This document shows positions 1-9,179 of a stretch of 64,000 bases of DNA, piece by piece (positions within the stretch are counted from its first letter, which is position 1; every line of letters starts with the position of its first letter). The notes beneath the pieces were generated by a model, which was given only the letters and a program-made list of their open reading frames with translations, was not told the origin of the DNA and did not search any database. The position numbers and the translations under genes are program-made. Source of the DNA: Solirubrobacter sp963848475 (GTDB lineage: Bacteria; Actinomycetota; Thermoleophilia; Solirubrobacterales; Solirubrobacteraceae); NCBI GenBank assembly GCA_963848475.1, contig CAWKDW010000016.1:177597-241596 (forward strand). Reading direction: 5' to 3'.

Positions 1-551
1 CGTTGCGGTTGTACTGCAGCGAGACCAGCTTGCGCAGCAGCTCGTCGCGGTCCACGTCGTGGCCCTTGACGATCACCTGGCAGTTGGCGTTGTAGGTCTC
101 GGGCGAGCCGAGGCCGAAGATGCACGAGACCGAGGCGACGATGATGACGTCGCGACGGGCGAACAAGGAGGCCGTCGCGGCGTGGCGCAGCCGGTCGATC
201 TCCTGGTTGATCGCCGAGTCCTTCTCGATGTAGAGGTCCCGCGACGGGACGTAGGCCTCGGGCTGGTAGTAGTCGTAGTAGGAGACGAAGTACTCGACCG
301 AGTTGGTCGGGAAGTAGGTCCGGAACTCGTTGCACAGCTGCGCGGCGAGCGTCTTGTTGTGGGCCATGATCAGCGCCGGCCGCTGGACGGCCTCGATCGT
401 GGCCGCCATCGTCATCGTCTTGCCCGTGCCGGTGGCGCCGAGCAGCGTCAGCCCGCGGTCACCGCGCTCGATGCCCTCGGCCAGGGCCGCGATCGCCTTG
501 GGCTGATCAGCGGCCGGTGAATACACGGCGTCGAGCTTGAAAGGCGGCATC
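1..551 (-). CDS. uvrB: excinuclease ABC subunit B (N-terminal part, runs off window)
   Basis: Helicase-like subunit of the UvrABC nucleotide excision repair complex, which takes the lesion from UvrA and recruits UvrC. About 183 N-terminal residues are visible from the ATG at 551. The Walker A loop GATGTGKTMT is near residue 38, followed by the family helicase segment MAHNKTLAAQL and the UvrB beta-hairpin YYDYYQPEAYVPSRD, which clamps the DNA strand. The C-terminal helicase and UvrC-binding domains lie beyond base 1. The reading frame is clean. The gene stands alone, with a 57-bp gap to the next gene on the same strand. Confidence 0.97.
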
Positions 552-608
552 GGCCGTCAACGATAGAGGCCGTCGAGGACAGTCTCCGGCCGCAATCCGC
601 GGGTGCGG

Positions 609-1754
609 CTAGCGCGGTGGGCGGCCGTCCCAGTGGCTTTCGAGCGCCGCGCGCGCGCCGATCGTCCAGGCCTGGACGCGGTTCGCCAGCGCGATCGGCG
701 CGAGCGTCCCATCGCGCTCCACGGCGTACAACTCGGGCGCGCGACCCAGCCTGTCGAGTGCCGCCAGCACGCCGGTTCGAACCCGCTCGGCATCGTCCTT
801 TCTCCCCGCGGCGCGCAGCCCGCCCCAGCCGAGCCAGGAGTCGAACGGCCAGACCGCGCCGCGGTGGTAGGCGTCCGGCGCGAAGTTCGGATCGCTCGCG
901 GCGAGCGTGCGCAGCCCGAACTCGGTCAGCACGTCGGGCTCGCACAGCCTTGCGGCGGCATCCCGCGCCGCCTCGGGTTCCAGGGCGTCCGCCCACAGCA
1001 GCCAGCCCAACTGGGAGCCAGCCCCTCGGACGGGCACGTCGCCCGCCTCCAGCGCCATCACCTCCGGCCCGTAGCGCTCGCTGATCAGGGCGCGAAGCGC
1101 GCGTTCGCGGCGGGTCCACCCCGGATCGCCGGTCAACCCGCGCGCAGCCCGCAGGGCCGCGACGGTCACCGCCTGCGTGTCGGCGTCGGCGAGCGGCGCC
1201 CGCGGGTTGGAGCCGTCCGCGCGCACGTATCCACCGCCGCCGGCGTCCGCGGCGGCGTCGATCGTGTCGCGCCAGCCCTGCTGGGCGAGCCCGCCCGCGA
1301 ACGTCCCGGGTGCGTGACGCACCAGGCCGTCACCCGCGTCGAGTGTCTGCGCCACCCAGCCCGCCGCCGCGCGCCCCGCGTCCTCGAGCCCGGTCTCGCC
1401 GCTGGCCGCGAGCACGACGAGAAACCAGGCGGTCGCGTCGGCCGTGCCGTAGTAGCGGAACTCGCCCGCGTCCGGCCAGCCCGCGGCGACGAACGACTCC
1501 GGCGGTGCGTCGCGGAACTCGTGGCCGATCTTCCCGGGCGCCTCGAGCGTGCCCGGATCCTCGCGCCGGCCCTGGCGGGCCGCCAGCGCGTGCAGCGTCG
1601 CGCGAGCGATCTCAGGCCGCGACGGGAGCAGCTGCAGCGCGGTGATCAGCGCGTCGCGGCCGAACAGCGCGTGGAAGCGGCCGGGATCGCCCGGCTCGAC
1701 CGGCGGCGCCGACGCGAACGGCCAGCCGTCCTCGGAGAGCACAGCCTCGATCAC
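609..1754 (-). CDS. amylo-alpha-1,6-glucosidase / debranching-type six-hairpin glycoside hydrolase
   Basis: 381-residue protein resembling the C-terminal catalytic (alpha/alpha)6 domain of amylo-alpha-1,6-glucosidases and related GH15/GH133-like enzymes. Visible family signatures are FHALFGRDALI near residue 27, GTADATAWFLV near 103 and YHRGAVWPFDSWLGWG near 295. No signal peptide is seen, so it is probably cytoplasmic and acts on imported oligosaccharides. The start ATG overlaps the stop of the upstream lacI-type gene by 4 bp (ATGA), implying translational coupling with the regulator. Shorter than full two-domain debranching enzymes, so exact substrate is unknown; glucosylglycerate or other alpha-glucoside hydrolysis are alternatives. 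Confidence 0.8.
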   Translation of the reverse strand: MIEAVLSEDGWPFASAPPVEPGDPGRFHALFGRDALITALQLLPSRPEIARATLHALAARQGRREDPGTLEAPGKIGHEFRDAPPESFVAAGWPDAGEFRYYGTADATAWFLVVLAASGETGLEDAGRAAAGWVAQTLDAGDGLVRHAPGTFAGGLAQQGWRDTIDAAADAGGGGYVRADGSNPRAPLADADTQAVTVAALRAARGLTGDPGWTRRERALRALISERYGPEVMALEAGDVPVRGAGSQLGWLLWADALEPEAARDAAARLCEPDVLTEFGLRTLAASDPNFAPDAYHRGAVWPFDSWLGWGGLRAAGRKDDAERVRTGVLAALDRLGRAPELYAVERDGTLAPIALANRVQAWTIGARAALESHWDGRPPR

Positions 1755-2782
1755 GTGGTGCGCCGCTCGACGACGCTGAGCGTCTGCAACTTCTCCACGG
1801 GCTTGCCGTCGCCGCGCTCGATCGCTCCCAGCAGCAGGTCGGCGGCGAGCGCACCGCCCTCCCGCAGCGGCTGGCGGATCGTGGTCAACCCGACGATCTC
1901 GGCCATGTCGATGTCGTCGAAGCCGACCACGGCGACGTCCTCCGGGACGCGCGCGCCCAGCCGCTCGGCGGCCTTGAGCACGCCGATCGCCTGCAGGTCG
2001 GAGGCCGCGAAGATCGCGCTCGGCGGGTCGGGCAGCGCCAGCAGCGACTCGGCCAGCCGGCCGGCCTCGTCGCGCCCGTGCGGGCCGAAGCGCTCGAGCG
2101 CCGGGTCATGCTCGATCCCGACGCGCTCCAGCGCGGCCACGAACCCGTCGCGACGATCCGCGCTGGACGTGAAGCCGTATGGGTTGGTGGGATGGTCTCC
2201 GACGAACCCGATCCTGCGATGGCCCTTCGCGAGCAGGTGTTTCGCGGCGAGCTCGCCTCCGTGGACGTTGTCGATCACCACTCGCGGCAGCCGCTCGTGG
2301 AAGGTGTCGACGAGCACGGCCGGCATCCCGTCGCGCTCGAGCGCGGCGACCTCGTCGTCGGCGATCGGCAGCGAGATGATCAACAGCCCGGCCACGCGGT
2401 CGCGGCGGGCGAGGTCGCGCAGCGCACCCTCGCGCTGCTCAGGCGCCTCGACGTCGATCAGCATCAGGTCGTACTCGCGCCGTTCGCCCCGCCCCAGTCG
2501 CTCGACCACGCCGCGAAGGCGCTCGATCACCGACGGAGTGGTGAAGAAGGGCACGACCACGCCGACGGCCATCGCGCGGCCGATCGAGAGGTTGCGCGCG
2601 GTGGCGTTCAGGCGGTAGCCGAGCTCGTCGACCGCCGCCTGCACCCGAGCTCGCGTCGGCTCGAGCACCAGCGGGCTGTCGTTGATCACGCGCGAGACCG
2701 TCGCCACGCTGACGCCGGCGTGCCGGGCGACGTCCCGGATCGTCGGACCGCGGCCGCGCGATGACGGGGAGACGAACGTCAT
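1751..2782 (-). CDS. LacI-family transcriptional regulator
   Basis: 343 residues: an N-terminal LacI helix-turn-helix (TIRDVARHAGVSVATVSRV at about 14-32, with the hinge-proximal ELGYRLNATARNL) followed by a periplasmic-binding-protein-like sugar-sensing domain. Transcribed divergently from the sugar ABC operon, with 306 bp between the two start codons. The perfect palindrome at 2861-2874 in that gap matches the style of LacI-family operators, so this protein most likely represses the transporter operon, and perhaps itself, in the absence of its sugar. The inducer cannot be told from sequence; the neighbours suggest an alpha-glucoside. Confidence 0.93.
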   Translation of the reverse strand: MTFVSPSSRGRGPTIRDVARHAGVSVATVSRVINDSPLVLEPTRARVQAAVDELGYRLNATARNLSIGRAMAVGVVVPFFTTPSVIERLRGVVERLGRGERREYDLMLIDVEAPEQREGALRDLARRDRVAGLLIISLPIADDEVAALERDGMPAVLVDTFHERLPRVVIDNVHGGELAAKHLLAKGHRRIGFVGDHPTNPYGFTSSADRRDGFVAALERVGIEHDPALERFGPHGRDEAGRLAESLLALPDPPSAIFAASDLQAIGVLKAAERLGARVPEDVAVVGFDDIDMAEIVGLTTIRQPLREGGALAADLLLGAIERGDGKPVEKLQTLSVVERRTT

Positions 2783-2827
2783 TGCAAGAACAGCCTAACG
2801 CCGAACCGGCGCACTCAGGACCCCTGC

Positions 2828-2874
2828 TTGACAACCTCGTCATACCGTGATGGGATCGAATGTAACCGGTTACA
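2828..2874 (+). promoter_or_regulatory. sugar ABC operon promoter with LacI-type operator
   Basis: TTGACA at 2828-2833 is a perfect -35 hexamer. A 17-bp spacer leads to TGGGAT at 2851-2856, a weak -10. TGTAACCGGTTACA at 2861-2874 is a perfect 14-bp palindrome lying at the expected transcription start, which is a typical place for repression by a LacI-family protein. The remaining leader (2875-3088) is about 200 bases long and holds no convincing gene. Confidence 0.7.
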
Positions 2875-2933
2875 CGGTCGCCGGGTGTGAGGAGGCTCGA
2901 ACGAGTGCGCGTACAGCTCGCCATCACGGGCAG

Positions 2934-2962
2934 GTGTGACATGCTTGTTGCAGAAGTCACAC
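2934..2962 (+). other. inverted repeat in the 5' leader of the sugar ABC operon
   Basis: GTGTGAC (2934-2940) and GTCACAC (2956-2962) are perfect 7-bp arms around a 15-base loop in the transcribed leader. The arms resemble CRP half-sites but the spacing is too wide for a normal CRP site. It could be an RNA hairpin or a second regulator site; no function is claimed. Confidence 0.3.
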
Positions 2963-3088
2963 AATCGCAGGAGATACTCGGCTCACTGAGAGGAGCTTCG
3001 CGCCGCGAGATCTGTGGTCGAAGGCGCTCGGCTACCTCGCCGGATCAAGACGTCAGCGGGAGAACTGGCGTCATGAGAGAGGAGAGAG

Positions 3089-4354
3089 ATGAGGCGTAGG
3101 GGCATCGGCGTAGGGGCCGCCTCTCTGGCGGCTGCATGCGCCCTGGTCGCGGCTGGGTGCGGCGGGTCCGATGGGGGTCCGGTGACGCTCAACCTGCTCG
3201 GCCCGCTGGACCCGGGCGGGACGAACACCAAGGCCGCCAAGGAGTGCAGCGACCAGTCCGACGGCAAGTACGTGATCAAGCAGGTGCCGGTGGCCAACAG
3301 CGCCGACGCGTCGCGCGAGTTGATCGTCCGCCGCCTCGCGGCCGGCGACAAGAACATCGACATCATCAACATGGACACGATCTGGACTCCTGAGTTCGCG
3401 GAGGCCGGCTGGCTGCGGGAACTGAAGGGCAGCGAGAAGGAACAGGCGCTCGACGACGTGCTCGACGGTCCGAAGTCGTCCGTGCAGTGGAAGGACAAGA
3501 CCTACGGGATCCCGCTGAACACCAACGTCCAGTTGCTCTGGTACCGCAAGGACCTCGTCCCCGAACCGCCCGAGACCTGGGACGAGATGATCGAGATGGC
3601 CAAGAAGCTTCCCCCGGGCGAGGGCAACATCCTCGAACAGGGCCAGAAGTACGAGGGCTACGTCGTCTGGTTCAACAACCTCGTCGCCTCCGCCGGCGGC
3701 ACGATCGTGGACGCCGAAGGGCGGCCGACGCTCGGTGCTCCGGCCGTCAAGGCCGCGCAGATCATCAAGGACGTCGCCACCTCCGGGCGCTCGTCGCGCT
3801 CGCTGTCGACGGCCCAGGAGGACCAGGCGCGACTCGCGTTCGAGGCGGGCGAGGGCGCGTTCCTGCTCAACTGGCCATACGTCTACGCTGCAGGACGCGC
3901 GGATGCCGAGACCAGCGAGACGGCGAAGAAGGCCTTCGAGAACATGGGCTACGCCCGCTGGCCGGCCGTCAACAAGGGCGAGCCGAGCAAGGTCTCGATC
4001 GGCGGCGCGAACCTCGGGATTCCCAAGACGGGCCAGAACCCCGAACTCGCGACGAAGGCGGCGCTGTGCATGACGAGCGCCAAGTGGCAGGCCGAGGAGG
4101 CCATCAACGAGGGGTTGCCCCCGGTGACCAACGCGACCTATGACGACGCGAAGGTGCGCGAGGTCTACCCGTTCGCCGACCTCCTGCGCGAGCAGCTCAA
4201 GGACTCCGTGGTGCGCCCCGCGACCCCGTCCTACTCCGACGTGACGCTGGCGATCCAGGACTCGCTGCATCCGCCGGCCTCGATCGAGCCGGAGCAGTCC
4301 ATTCAGACACTGAAGGACCGGCTGAACACACTCGCTGATGGAGGGATGTACTGA
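3089..4354 (+). CDS. sugar ABC transporter substrate-binding lipoprotein (MalE/UgpB type)
   Basis: 421-residue solute-binding protein of the carbohydrate uptake CUT1 class. The N-terminus has a charged start (MRRRG), a hydrophobic core and a lipobox (LVAAGC), so the mature protein should be lipid-anchored at Cys24 on the outer face of the membrane. An AGAGAGGAGAGAG stretch just before the ATG supplies a strong ribosome-binding site. First gene of a four-gene transporter operon; its stop overlaps the next ATG by one base (TGATG). Induction is expected through the operator at 2861-2874. Substrate is inferred, from the flanking glycosidases, to be an alpha-linked glucose di- or oligosaccharide. 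Confidence 0.93.
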   Translation: MRRRGIGVGAASLAAACALVAAGCGGSDGGPVTLNLLGPLDPGGTNTKAAKECSDQSDGKYVIKQVPVANSADASRELIVRRLAAGDKNIDIINMDTIWTPEFAEAGWLRELKGSEKEQALDDVLDGPKSSVQWKDKTYGIPLNTNVQLLWYRKDLVPEPPETWDEMIEMAKKLPPGEGNILEQGQKYEGYVVWFNNLVASAGGTIVDAEGRPTLGAPAVKAAQIIKDVATSGRSSRSLSTAQEDQARLAFEAGEGAFLLNWPYVYAAGRADAETSETAKKAFENMGYARWPAVNKGEPSKVSIGGANLGIPKTGQNPELATKAALCMTSAKWQAEEAINEGLPPVTNATYDDAKVREVYPFADLLREQLKDSVVRPATPSYSDVTLAIQDSLHPPASIEPEQSIQTLKDRLNTLADGGMY

Positions 4355-5286
4355 TGGCTGTCGCAGCGCAGTCGAGCACCCGAGCCGCCGCGGCGAAGTC
4401 GGCACCGTCGGGCCTGACCGACCGGGCGAAGGGCGAACGCAAGCTCGCGTTCTGGCTGTGCGCCCCGGCGGTGCTCACGATGGTGCTCGTCGCCGGCTTC
4501 CCGATCCTCTACGCGTTCTGGCTCTCGCTCAGGCGCGCGGACCTGCGCTTCCCGGGCGCCGGGGAGTTCGTCGGGTTCTCCAACTACATCGCGGTGCTGA
4601 CGGCGGGCACCTGGTGGTCCGCCGTCTGGAACACGACGGTCATCACCGTCATCTCGGTGACCCTCGAGCTCGTGCTCGGGATGCTGATCGCGCAGGCGAT
4701 GTACCGGGCGATCTTCGCCCGCACGGCGATCCGAGCGTCGGTGCTGGTGCCCTATGGCGCCGTCACCGTCGTCGCCGCGTTCGCGTGGCGGCTCGCGTTC
4801 GACCCGGCGACGGGCTTCGCCGTGAACCTGTTCAACCTCGACCCGCCACCGCTGACCACCCACAACGGCTCGATGGCGATCATCATCTTCGCCGAGGTCT
4901 GGAAGACGACGCCATTCATCTCGCTGCTGTTGCTCGGCGGTCTGGCGCTCGTCCCCGAGGACCTCTACAAGGCGGCGAAGATGGATGGGGCGAGTTCGTG
5001 GCAGCGCTTCGTCAAGATCACGTTGCCGCTGATCAAGCCCGCGTTGATGGTCGCCGTCCTATTCCGCACGCTCGACGCGTTCCGGATCTACGACTCGGCG
5101 TTCATCATCACGCGCGGGGCCAACAACACCGACACGGTCTCGATCCTGGGCTACAACCAGCTCGTCAACCGGCTCAATCTCGGCCTCGGATCGGCGGTCG
5201 CGATCCTGATCTTCTTCATCGTGATGCTGATCGCGTTCGTGTTCTTCCGCTTCCTCGGCGCCAACCCGCAGCAGCAGGAGGGCTAA
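4354..5286 (+). CDS. sugar ABC transporter permease (MalF type)
   Basis: 310 residues with about six membrane helices. The first hydrophobic helix (LCAPAVLTMVLVAGFPILYA) follows a charged N-terminus, and the EAA-loop region with EDLYKAAKMDGAS near residue 208 is the contact site for the ATPase. Forms the membrane channel together with the next gene's product. Start ATG overlaps the preceding stop by one base. Confidence 0.93.
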   Translation: MAVAAQSSTRAAAAKSAPSGLTDRAKGERKLAFWLCAPAVLTMVLVAGFPILYAFWLSLRRADLRFPGAGEFVGFSNYIAVLTAGTWWSAVWNTTVITVISVTLELVLGMLIAQAMYRAIFARTAIRASVLVPYGAVTVVAAFAWRLAFDPATGFAVNLFNLDPPPLTTHNGSMAIIIFAEVWKTTPFISLLLLGGLALVPEDLYKAAKMDGASSWQRFVKITLPLIKPALMVAVLFRTLDAFRIYDSAFIITRGANNTDTVSILGYNQLVNRLNLGLGSAVAILIFFIVMLIAFVFFRFLGANPQQQEG

Positions 5287-5293
5287 GAGAACC

Positions 5294-6130
5294 ATGACCG
5301 AGTCAACCCCCCGCGAGAAGATCCTCTGGATCATCGGGACGTTCGTCGTCCTGTTCTACGCCTTGACGCCCGTCGCCTGGATCATCTCGCTCTCGCTGAA
5401 GGTCCCGGAGACGATCGGCGACGGCAAGTTCTTCCCCACGGAGACCACGTGGGACAACTACAGCGCGGTGTTCAGCGAGGGGCTCGGCTTCAGCCACGCC
5501 CTCGTGAACTCGATCGGCATCGCGATCATCACCACCCTGATCGCGCTCGTGTTCGCCTCGATGGCGGCCTACGCGATCACCCGCCTGGACTTCCCGGGCA
5601 AGACGCTGATCCTCGCGGGCGCGCTCGCGGTCTCGATGTTCCCGGCGATCTCGATCGTCGGCGGCCTGTTCAACGTCTGGCGCGTGGTCGGCCTCTATGA
5701 CACGTGGCTGGGCCTGATCCTGCCCTACCTGTCGTTCTCGCTGCCGCTGTCGATCTACATCCTCTCCGCGTTCTTCCGCGAGATCCCGTGGGATCTCGAG
5801 AAGGCGGCGCAGATGGATGGTGCGACGGGCGCCCAGGCGTTCCGGCGGGTCATCCTGCCGCTGGCGATGCCGGGCGTGTTCACCGCCGGGATCCTCGTCT
5901 TCATCGCGGCCTGGAACGACTTCCTGTTCGCCAACGTGCTGACGTCGACCGACGCCGCACGTACGGCCCCGGTCGCGCTGTCGTTCTTCCGCGGCGCGTC
6001 CCAGTTCACCGACCCCAGTGGGGCCATCGCGGCCGGTGCGGTCGTGGTGACGATCCCGATTCTCATCATGGTGTTGATCTTCCAGCGACGCATCGTCTCC
6101 GGCCTGACCGCCGGTGCGGTCAAGGGATAA
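5294..6130 (+). CDS. sugar ABC transporter permease (MalG type)
   Basis: 278 residues, about six membrane helices. Carries the binding-protein-dependent permease EAA motif (DLEKAAQMDGATGAQAFRRV near residue 170), followed by the usual LPLAMPG. Second half of the transmembrane channel; starts 7 bases after the MalF-like gene with a GAGAACC purine stretch before its ATG. The coupling ATPase follows 11 bases downstream. Confidence 0.93.
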   Translation: MTESTPREKILWIIGTFVVLFYALTPVAWIISLSLKVPETIGDGKFFPTETTWDNYSAVFSEGLGFSHALVNSIGIAIITTLIALVFASMAAYAITRLDFPGKTLILAGALAVSMFPAISIVGGLFNVWRVVGLYDTWLGLILPYLSFSLPLSIYILSAFFREIPWDLEKAAQMDGATGAQAFRRVILPLAMPGVFTAGILVFIAAWNDFLFANVLTSTDAARTAPVALSFFRGASQFTDPSGAIAAGAVVVTIPILIMVLIFQRRIVSGLTAGAVKG

Positions 6131-6141
6131 AGGAGCCGGAC

Positions 6142-7326
6142 ATGGCAGACATCGTTCTCGACCGGGTCACGAAGCAGTACTCCGACGGCTACACGGCGGT
6201 CAAGGAGCTCAGCCTCGAGATCAAGGACGGCGAGTTCATGATCCTCGTCGGACCGTCCGGCTGCGGCAAGTCGACCGCGCTGAACATGATCGCGGGGCTC
6301 GAGGACATCACGTCCGGCGAGTTGCGCATCGGCGGCGAGGTCGTCAACAAGAAGGCGCCTCGCGATCGCGACATCGCGATGGTGTTCCAGAGCTACGCGC
6401 TGTACCCGCACATGACCGTGCGCGAAAACATCGCGTTCGCGCTGAAGCTCGCGAAGCGCCCGAAGGAGGAGATCGACGCCAAGGTCAAGGAGGCGGCGGA
6501 CATCCTCGACCTCGGCCAGCACCTCGAGCGCAAGCCGGCGAATCTCTCCGGCGGACAGCGCCAGCGCGTCGCCATGGGCCGGGCGATCGTCCGCAACCCG
6601 AAGGCGTTCCTGATGGACGAGCCGCTGTCGAACCTCGACGCGAAGCTGCGCGTGCAGATGCGCGCCGAGGTGGCGCGGATCCAGAACCGCATGAACACCA
6701 CCACGGTCTACGTCACCCACGACCAGACCGAGGCGATGACGCTGGGCGACCGCGTGGCGATCATGCTGCACGGCGAGCTCCAGCAGGTCGCCTCGCCGAT
6801 GGAGCTCTACAACGCGCCGAAGAACCTGTTCGTGGCGGGCTTCATCGGCTCGCCGGGCATGAACTTCCTGCCCGCGACGATCGTCGACGGCGCCGCGAAG
6901 CTGCCGATGGCGTCCGTGCCGCTCCCGAAGGAGGTGCTCGACCGCATCGGCAAGATCGATCCGAAGCGCAAGCTGATCGCCGGCGTCCGGCCCGAGGACT
7001 TCGAGGACCTCGCGCTGGTGGCCGCCGAGGTGAAGGACCGCGGGACATCGTTCAAGACGAAGTTCGACCTCGTCGAGGCGATGGGCGCCGAGTACTACGT
7101 GCACTTCGGCGTCCAGGCCGATGCGCTGCAGTCCTCCGACCAGATGGAGGCGCTCCTTCAGGAGACGGGTGGCGTCACCGAGCACACCGACGAGGGCGAA
7201 ACCGTCGTCGTCGCGCGACTGAACGCCGAGAGCAACGTCGAGGTCGGCGCGGAGACCGAGTTGTGGCTCGACGCGACGAAGATGCACTTCTTCGACGCCG
7301 AATCCGGCCAGTCGATCGCTAGCTGA
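6142..7326 (+). CDS. sugar ABC transporter ATP-binding protein (UgpC/MsmK type)
   Basis: 394 residues from the ATG at 6142, which is preceded by AAGGAG. The open frame extends further upstream without a credible start, so that extension is rejected. Visible motifs: Walker A GPSGCGKST near residue 37, Q-loop VFQSYALYPH, ABC signature LSGGQRQRVAMGRA, Walker B FLMDEPLSNLD and H-loop VTHDQTEA. A C-terminal TOBE-like regulatory region of roughly 150 residues follows. CUT1-type ATPases of this family often serve more than one sugar transporter. Its last 8 bases overlap the 3' end of the convergent GH13 gene. Confidence 0.95.
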   Translation: MADIVLDRVTKQYSDGYTAVKELSLEIKDGEFMILVGPSGCGKSTALNMIAGLEDITSGELRIGGEVVNKKAPRDRDIAMVFQSYALYPHMTVRENIAFALKLAKRPKEEIDAKVKEAADILDLGQHLERKPANLSGGQRQRVAMGRAIVRNPKAFLMDEPLSNLDAKLRVQMRAEVARIQNRMNTTTVYVTHDQTEAMTLGDRVAIMLHGELQQVASPMELYNAPKNLFVAGFIGSPGMNFLPATIVDGAAKLPMASVPLPKEVLDRIGKIDPKRKLIAGVRPEDFEDLALVAAEVKDRGTSFKTKFDLVEAMGAEYYVHFGVQADALQSSDQMEALLQETGGVTEHTDEGETVVVARLNAESNVEVGAETELWLDATKMHFFDAESGQSIAS

Positions 7327-8878
7327 TCCGCAGCAGCAGCGCCTCGCTCGGGCCTAGCTCGAGCGGGGCGCTCGCCGCTTCGCGGTCCGGGTCGCTGGAG
7401 AGCACGAGCTCACCCTCGACCGCCAGCGGGAGCGCCTGGTCGGTGAAGTTGACCGCCACCAGGAGCCGCTCCTCCCCTTCGCGGGTCCACGCCATGATCC
7501 CCGGGCCTGCCTCGAACGGCCTCTGCGCTCCGGTCAGCAACGTGTCGTTGCCCGCGCGCAGGCGCGCGATCGCGCGCGTGAGCGCGAGCGTCGAGCGCGG
7601 GTCCTGGTCCTGGGTCTGCGCGTTGAGCGTGGCCGCGTCGGTGACGAACGGCAGCCACGGGTCCCCGGTCGTGAAACCGTAGCCAGGTGTCTCCGGCGTC
7701 CACGGGATGGGCGCGCGCTCGGGGTCGCGGCCGTCGACGTCCACGACCCGCTCGGGTGGGATCGGCGCGTCGGGTAGGCCCAGCTCCTCGCCCTGGTAGA
7801 CGAACGGGGTGCCGCGCAGGGTGTAGATCATCAGCAGGATCGCCCGCGCCCGCTGCGCGCCGAGCCCGTCGTGGTCGAAGCGGCTGGCCGGGCGCGGCTT
7901 GTCGTGGTTGGCCAGGAACCAGGCCGGCCAGGCGACGTGCACCGCGGAGCCGGCGCGCCCCGGACCCCCCGCTTTTTCGGCCAGGGCCTCGAAGTCCGCG
8001 ACCGACGTGGCGTATGCCTCGGCGTCCCAGTCCTGGTCGATGAAGACGAAGTTGTGCGCGAGGTGCAGCTGGTCGCCCGACTCGAGGTAGCCGACGATCC
8101 GGTGCAGGTCCTGCAGCGCCACCTCCCCCACGATCATCCGGTCGTCGTATTCGTCGATGACCTTGCGGATGCCTCGCAGGAAGCCGTGGATCGACTCCCA
8201 GTCCTCGTCGTGCCGGCGAGTGGCCTGCTTGTGGTCGCGCAGCAGCGGGTCCTTGGCGATCTTGGCGATCGCGTCCAGGCGCAGGCCGTCGACGCCCCGG
8301 TCCATCCAGAAGCGCAGCACGTCGTGCATCGCCGCGACGACCTCGGGGTTCTCCCAGTTGAGGTCGGGCTGCTCGCGCATGAACGAGTGCAGGTACCACT
8401 GCTCGGTCGACTCGTCGAAGGTCCACGCGGCACCAACCGCCTTGAAGACCGAGTCCCAGTCGTTCGGCGGCCCGCCGTCCTTGCCGTCGCGCCAGATGTA
8501 CCAGTCGCGCTTCGGGCTCTCGCGGCTGGACCTGGATTCCTCGAACCATGGATGCCGATCGGAGCTGTGGTTGGGCACCCAGTCCAGCACCAGCTTGATC
8601 TCGCGCGCGTGGCAGGCCGCGATCAGCTCGTCGAGATCCGCCAGGGTGCCGAAGACCGGGTCGACGTCGCAGTAGTCGGAGACGTCGTAGCCGAAGTCGG
8701 CCATCGGCGAGGGGAAGATCGGCGACAGCCAGATCGCCTCGACCTCGAGCGCCGCGAGGTGGTCGAGGTGTGCCGTGATCCCGGCCAGATCGCCCACCCC
8801 ATCGCCGTCGGAATCCGCGAACGAGCGGGGATAGATCTGGTAGATGGCACCGCGTTGCCACCACTTCGGCGAGCTCAT
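7319..8878 (-). CDS. GH13 alpha-glucosidase (oligo-1,6-glucosidase-like)
   Basis: 519 residues from the ATG at 8878 (MSSPKWW); a longer in-frame start at 8911 is less likely because residues before SSPKWW are not family-like. (beta/alpha)8 barrel hydrolase with conserved GH13 regions: DWVPNHSS near 99, GLRLDAI with the nucleophile Asp near 202, VGEV with acid/base Glu near 252, and NHDKPR with the transition-state Asp near 326. Converts imported alpha-glucosides to glucose in the cytoplasm. Convergent with the transporter operon, overlapping the ATPase gene by 8 bp. Trehalose or sucrose hydrolysis cannot be excluded. Confidence 0.92.
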   Translation of the reverse strand: MSSPKWWQRGAIYQIYPRSFADSDGDGVGDLAGITAHLDHLAALEVEAIWLSPIFPSPMADFGYDVSDYCDVDPVFGTLADLDELIAACHAREIKLVLDWVPNHSSDRHPWFEESRSSRESPKRDWYIWRDGKDGGPPNDWDSVFKAVGAAWTFDESTEQWYLHSFMREQPDLNWENPEVVAAMHDVLRFWMDRGVDGLRLDAIAKIAKDPLLRDHKQATRRHDEDWESIHGFLRGIRKVIDEYDDRMIVGEVALQDLHRIVGYLESGDQLHLAHNFVFIDQDWDAEAYATSVADFEALAEKAGGPGRAGSAVHVAWPAWFLANHDKPRPASRFDHDGLGAQRARAILLMIYTLRGTPFVYQGEELGLPDAPIPPERVVDVDGRDPERAPIPWTPETPGYGFTTGDPWLPFVTDAATLNAQTQDQDPRSTLALTRAIARLRAGNDTLLTGAQRPFEAGPGIMAWTREGEERLLVAVNFTDQALPLAVEGELVLSSDPDREAASAPLELGPSEALLLRIS

Positions 8879-8909
8879 GCGCTCGATTGTGCCCGGTATC
8901 CTCGAACCC

Positions 8910-9179
8910 ATGCTTCGTCAGGCCGCCGCGCCGGTCGGCCTCATCATCGTCGGCGCCGTTGTCCTCGTCCTCACACACGCGTCGACGGCCGGTGCCGCCG
9001 CCGCCACGATGCTGATGGGCACCGCCTGCGTGATCGCGATCTCGCTCGTCTTTCTCGCCGTCGGGCGATCCGAAGATGCGGAGCGCGCGGCCGCCGCCGC
9101 TCCGCCGCCACCTGCGGATCCGCACGAGGGCGAGGCGGCACGGCGCTCGCGCCCCGGGCCGCCGCGCCGGCCGCTTTAG
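8910..9179 (+). CDS. small two-helix membrane protein, function unknown
   Basis: 89 residues from the ATG at 8910 (MLRQAAAPVG). Two hydrophobic helices (VGLIIVGAVVLVLTHAS and AATMLMGTACVIAISLVFLA) are followed by an acidic then Pro/Arg-rich cytoplasmic tail. It is divergent from the GH13 gene with 31 bp between starts, and its stop codon overlaps the convergent stop of the next gene. I do not recognise a family. Confidence 0.6.
   Translation: MLRQAAAPVGLIIVGAVVLVLTHASTAGAAAATMLMGTACVIAISLVFLAVGRSEDAERAAAAAPPPPADPHEGEAARRSRPGPPRRPL

Noticed and set aside
773..784. GGTTCGAACCC, resembling a tRNA T-arm
   Set aside because: Inside the debranching-enzyme coding frame with no supporting cloverleaf.
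603..2618. Long plus-strand open frame (671 codons)
   Set aside because: Arginine-rich antisense shadow of the debranching enzyme and LacI genes, typical of very high GC DNA. The same applies to 28168-30126 opposite polA and 47581-49980 opposite hisIE and the reductase.
2887..3099. 70-codon plus-strand frame in the sugar operon leader
   Set aside because: No ribosome-binding site, shadow-like composition, and it overlaps the start of the binding-protein gene.
5704..6141. Upstream extension of the ABC ATPase frame
   Set aside because: It overlaps the MalG-like gene in another frame; AAGGAG and an ATG at 6142 give the real start.
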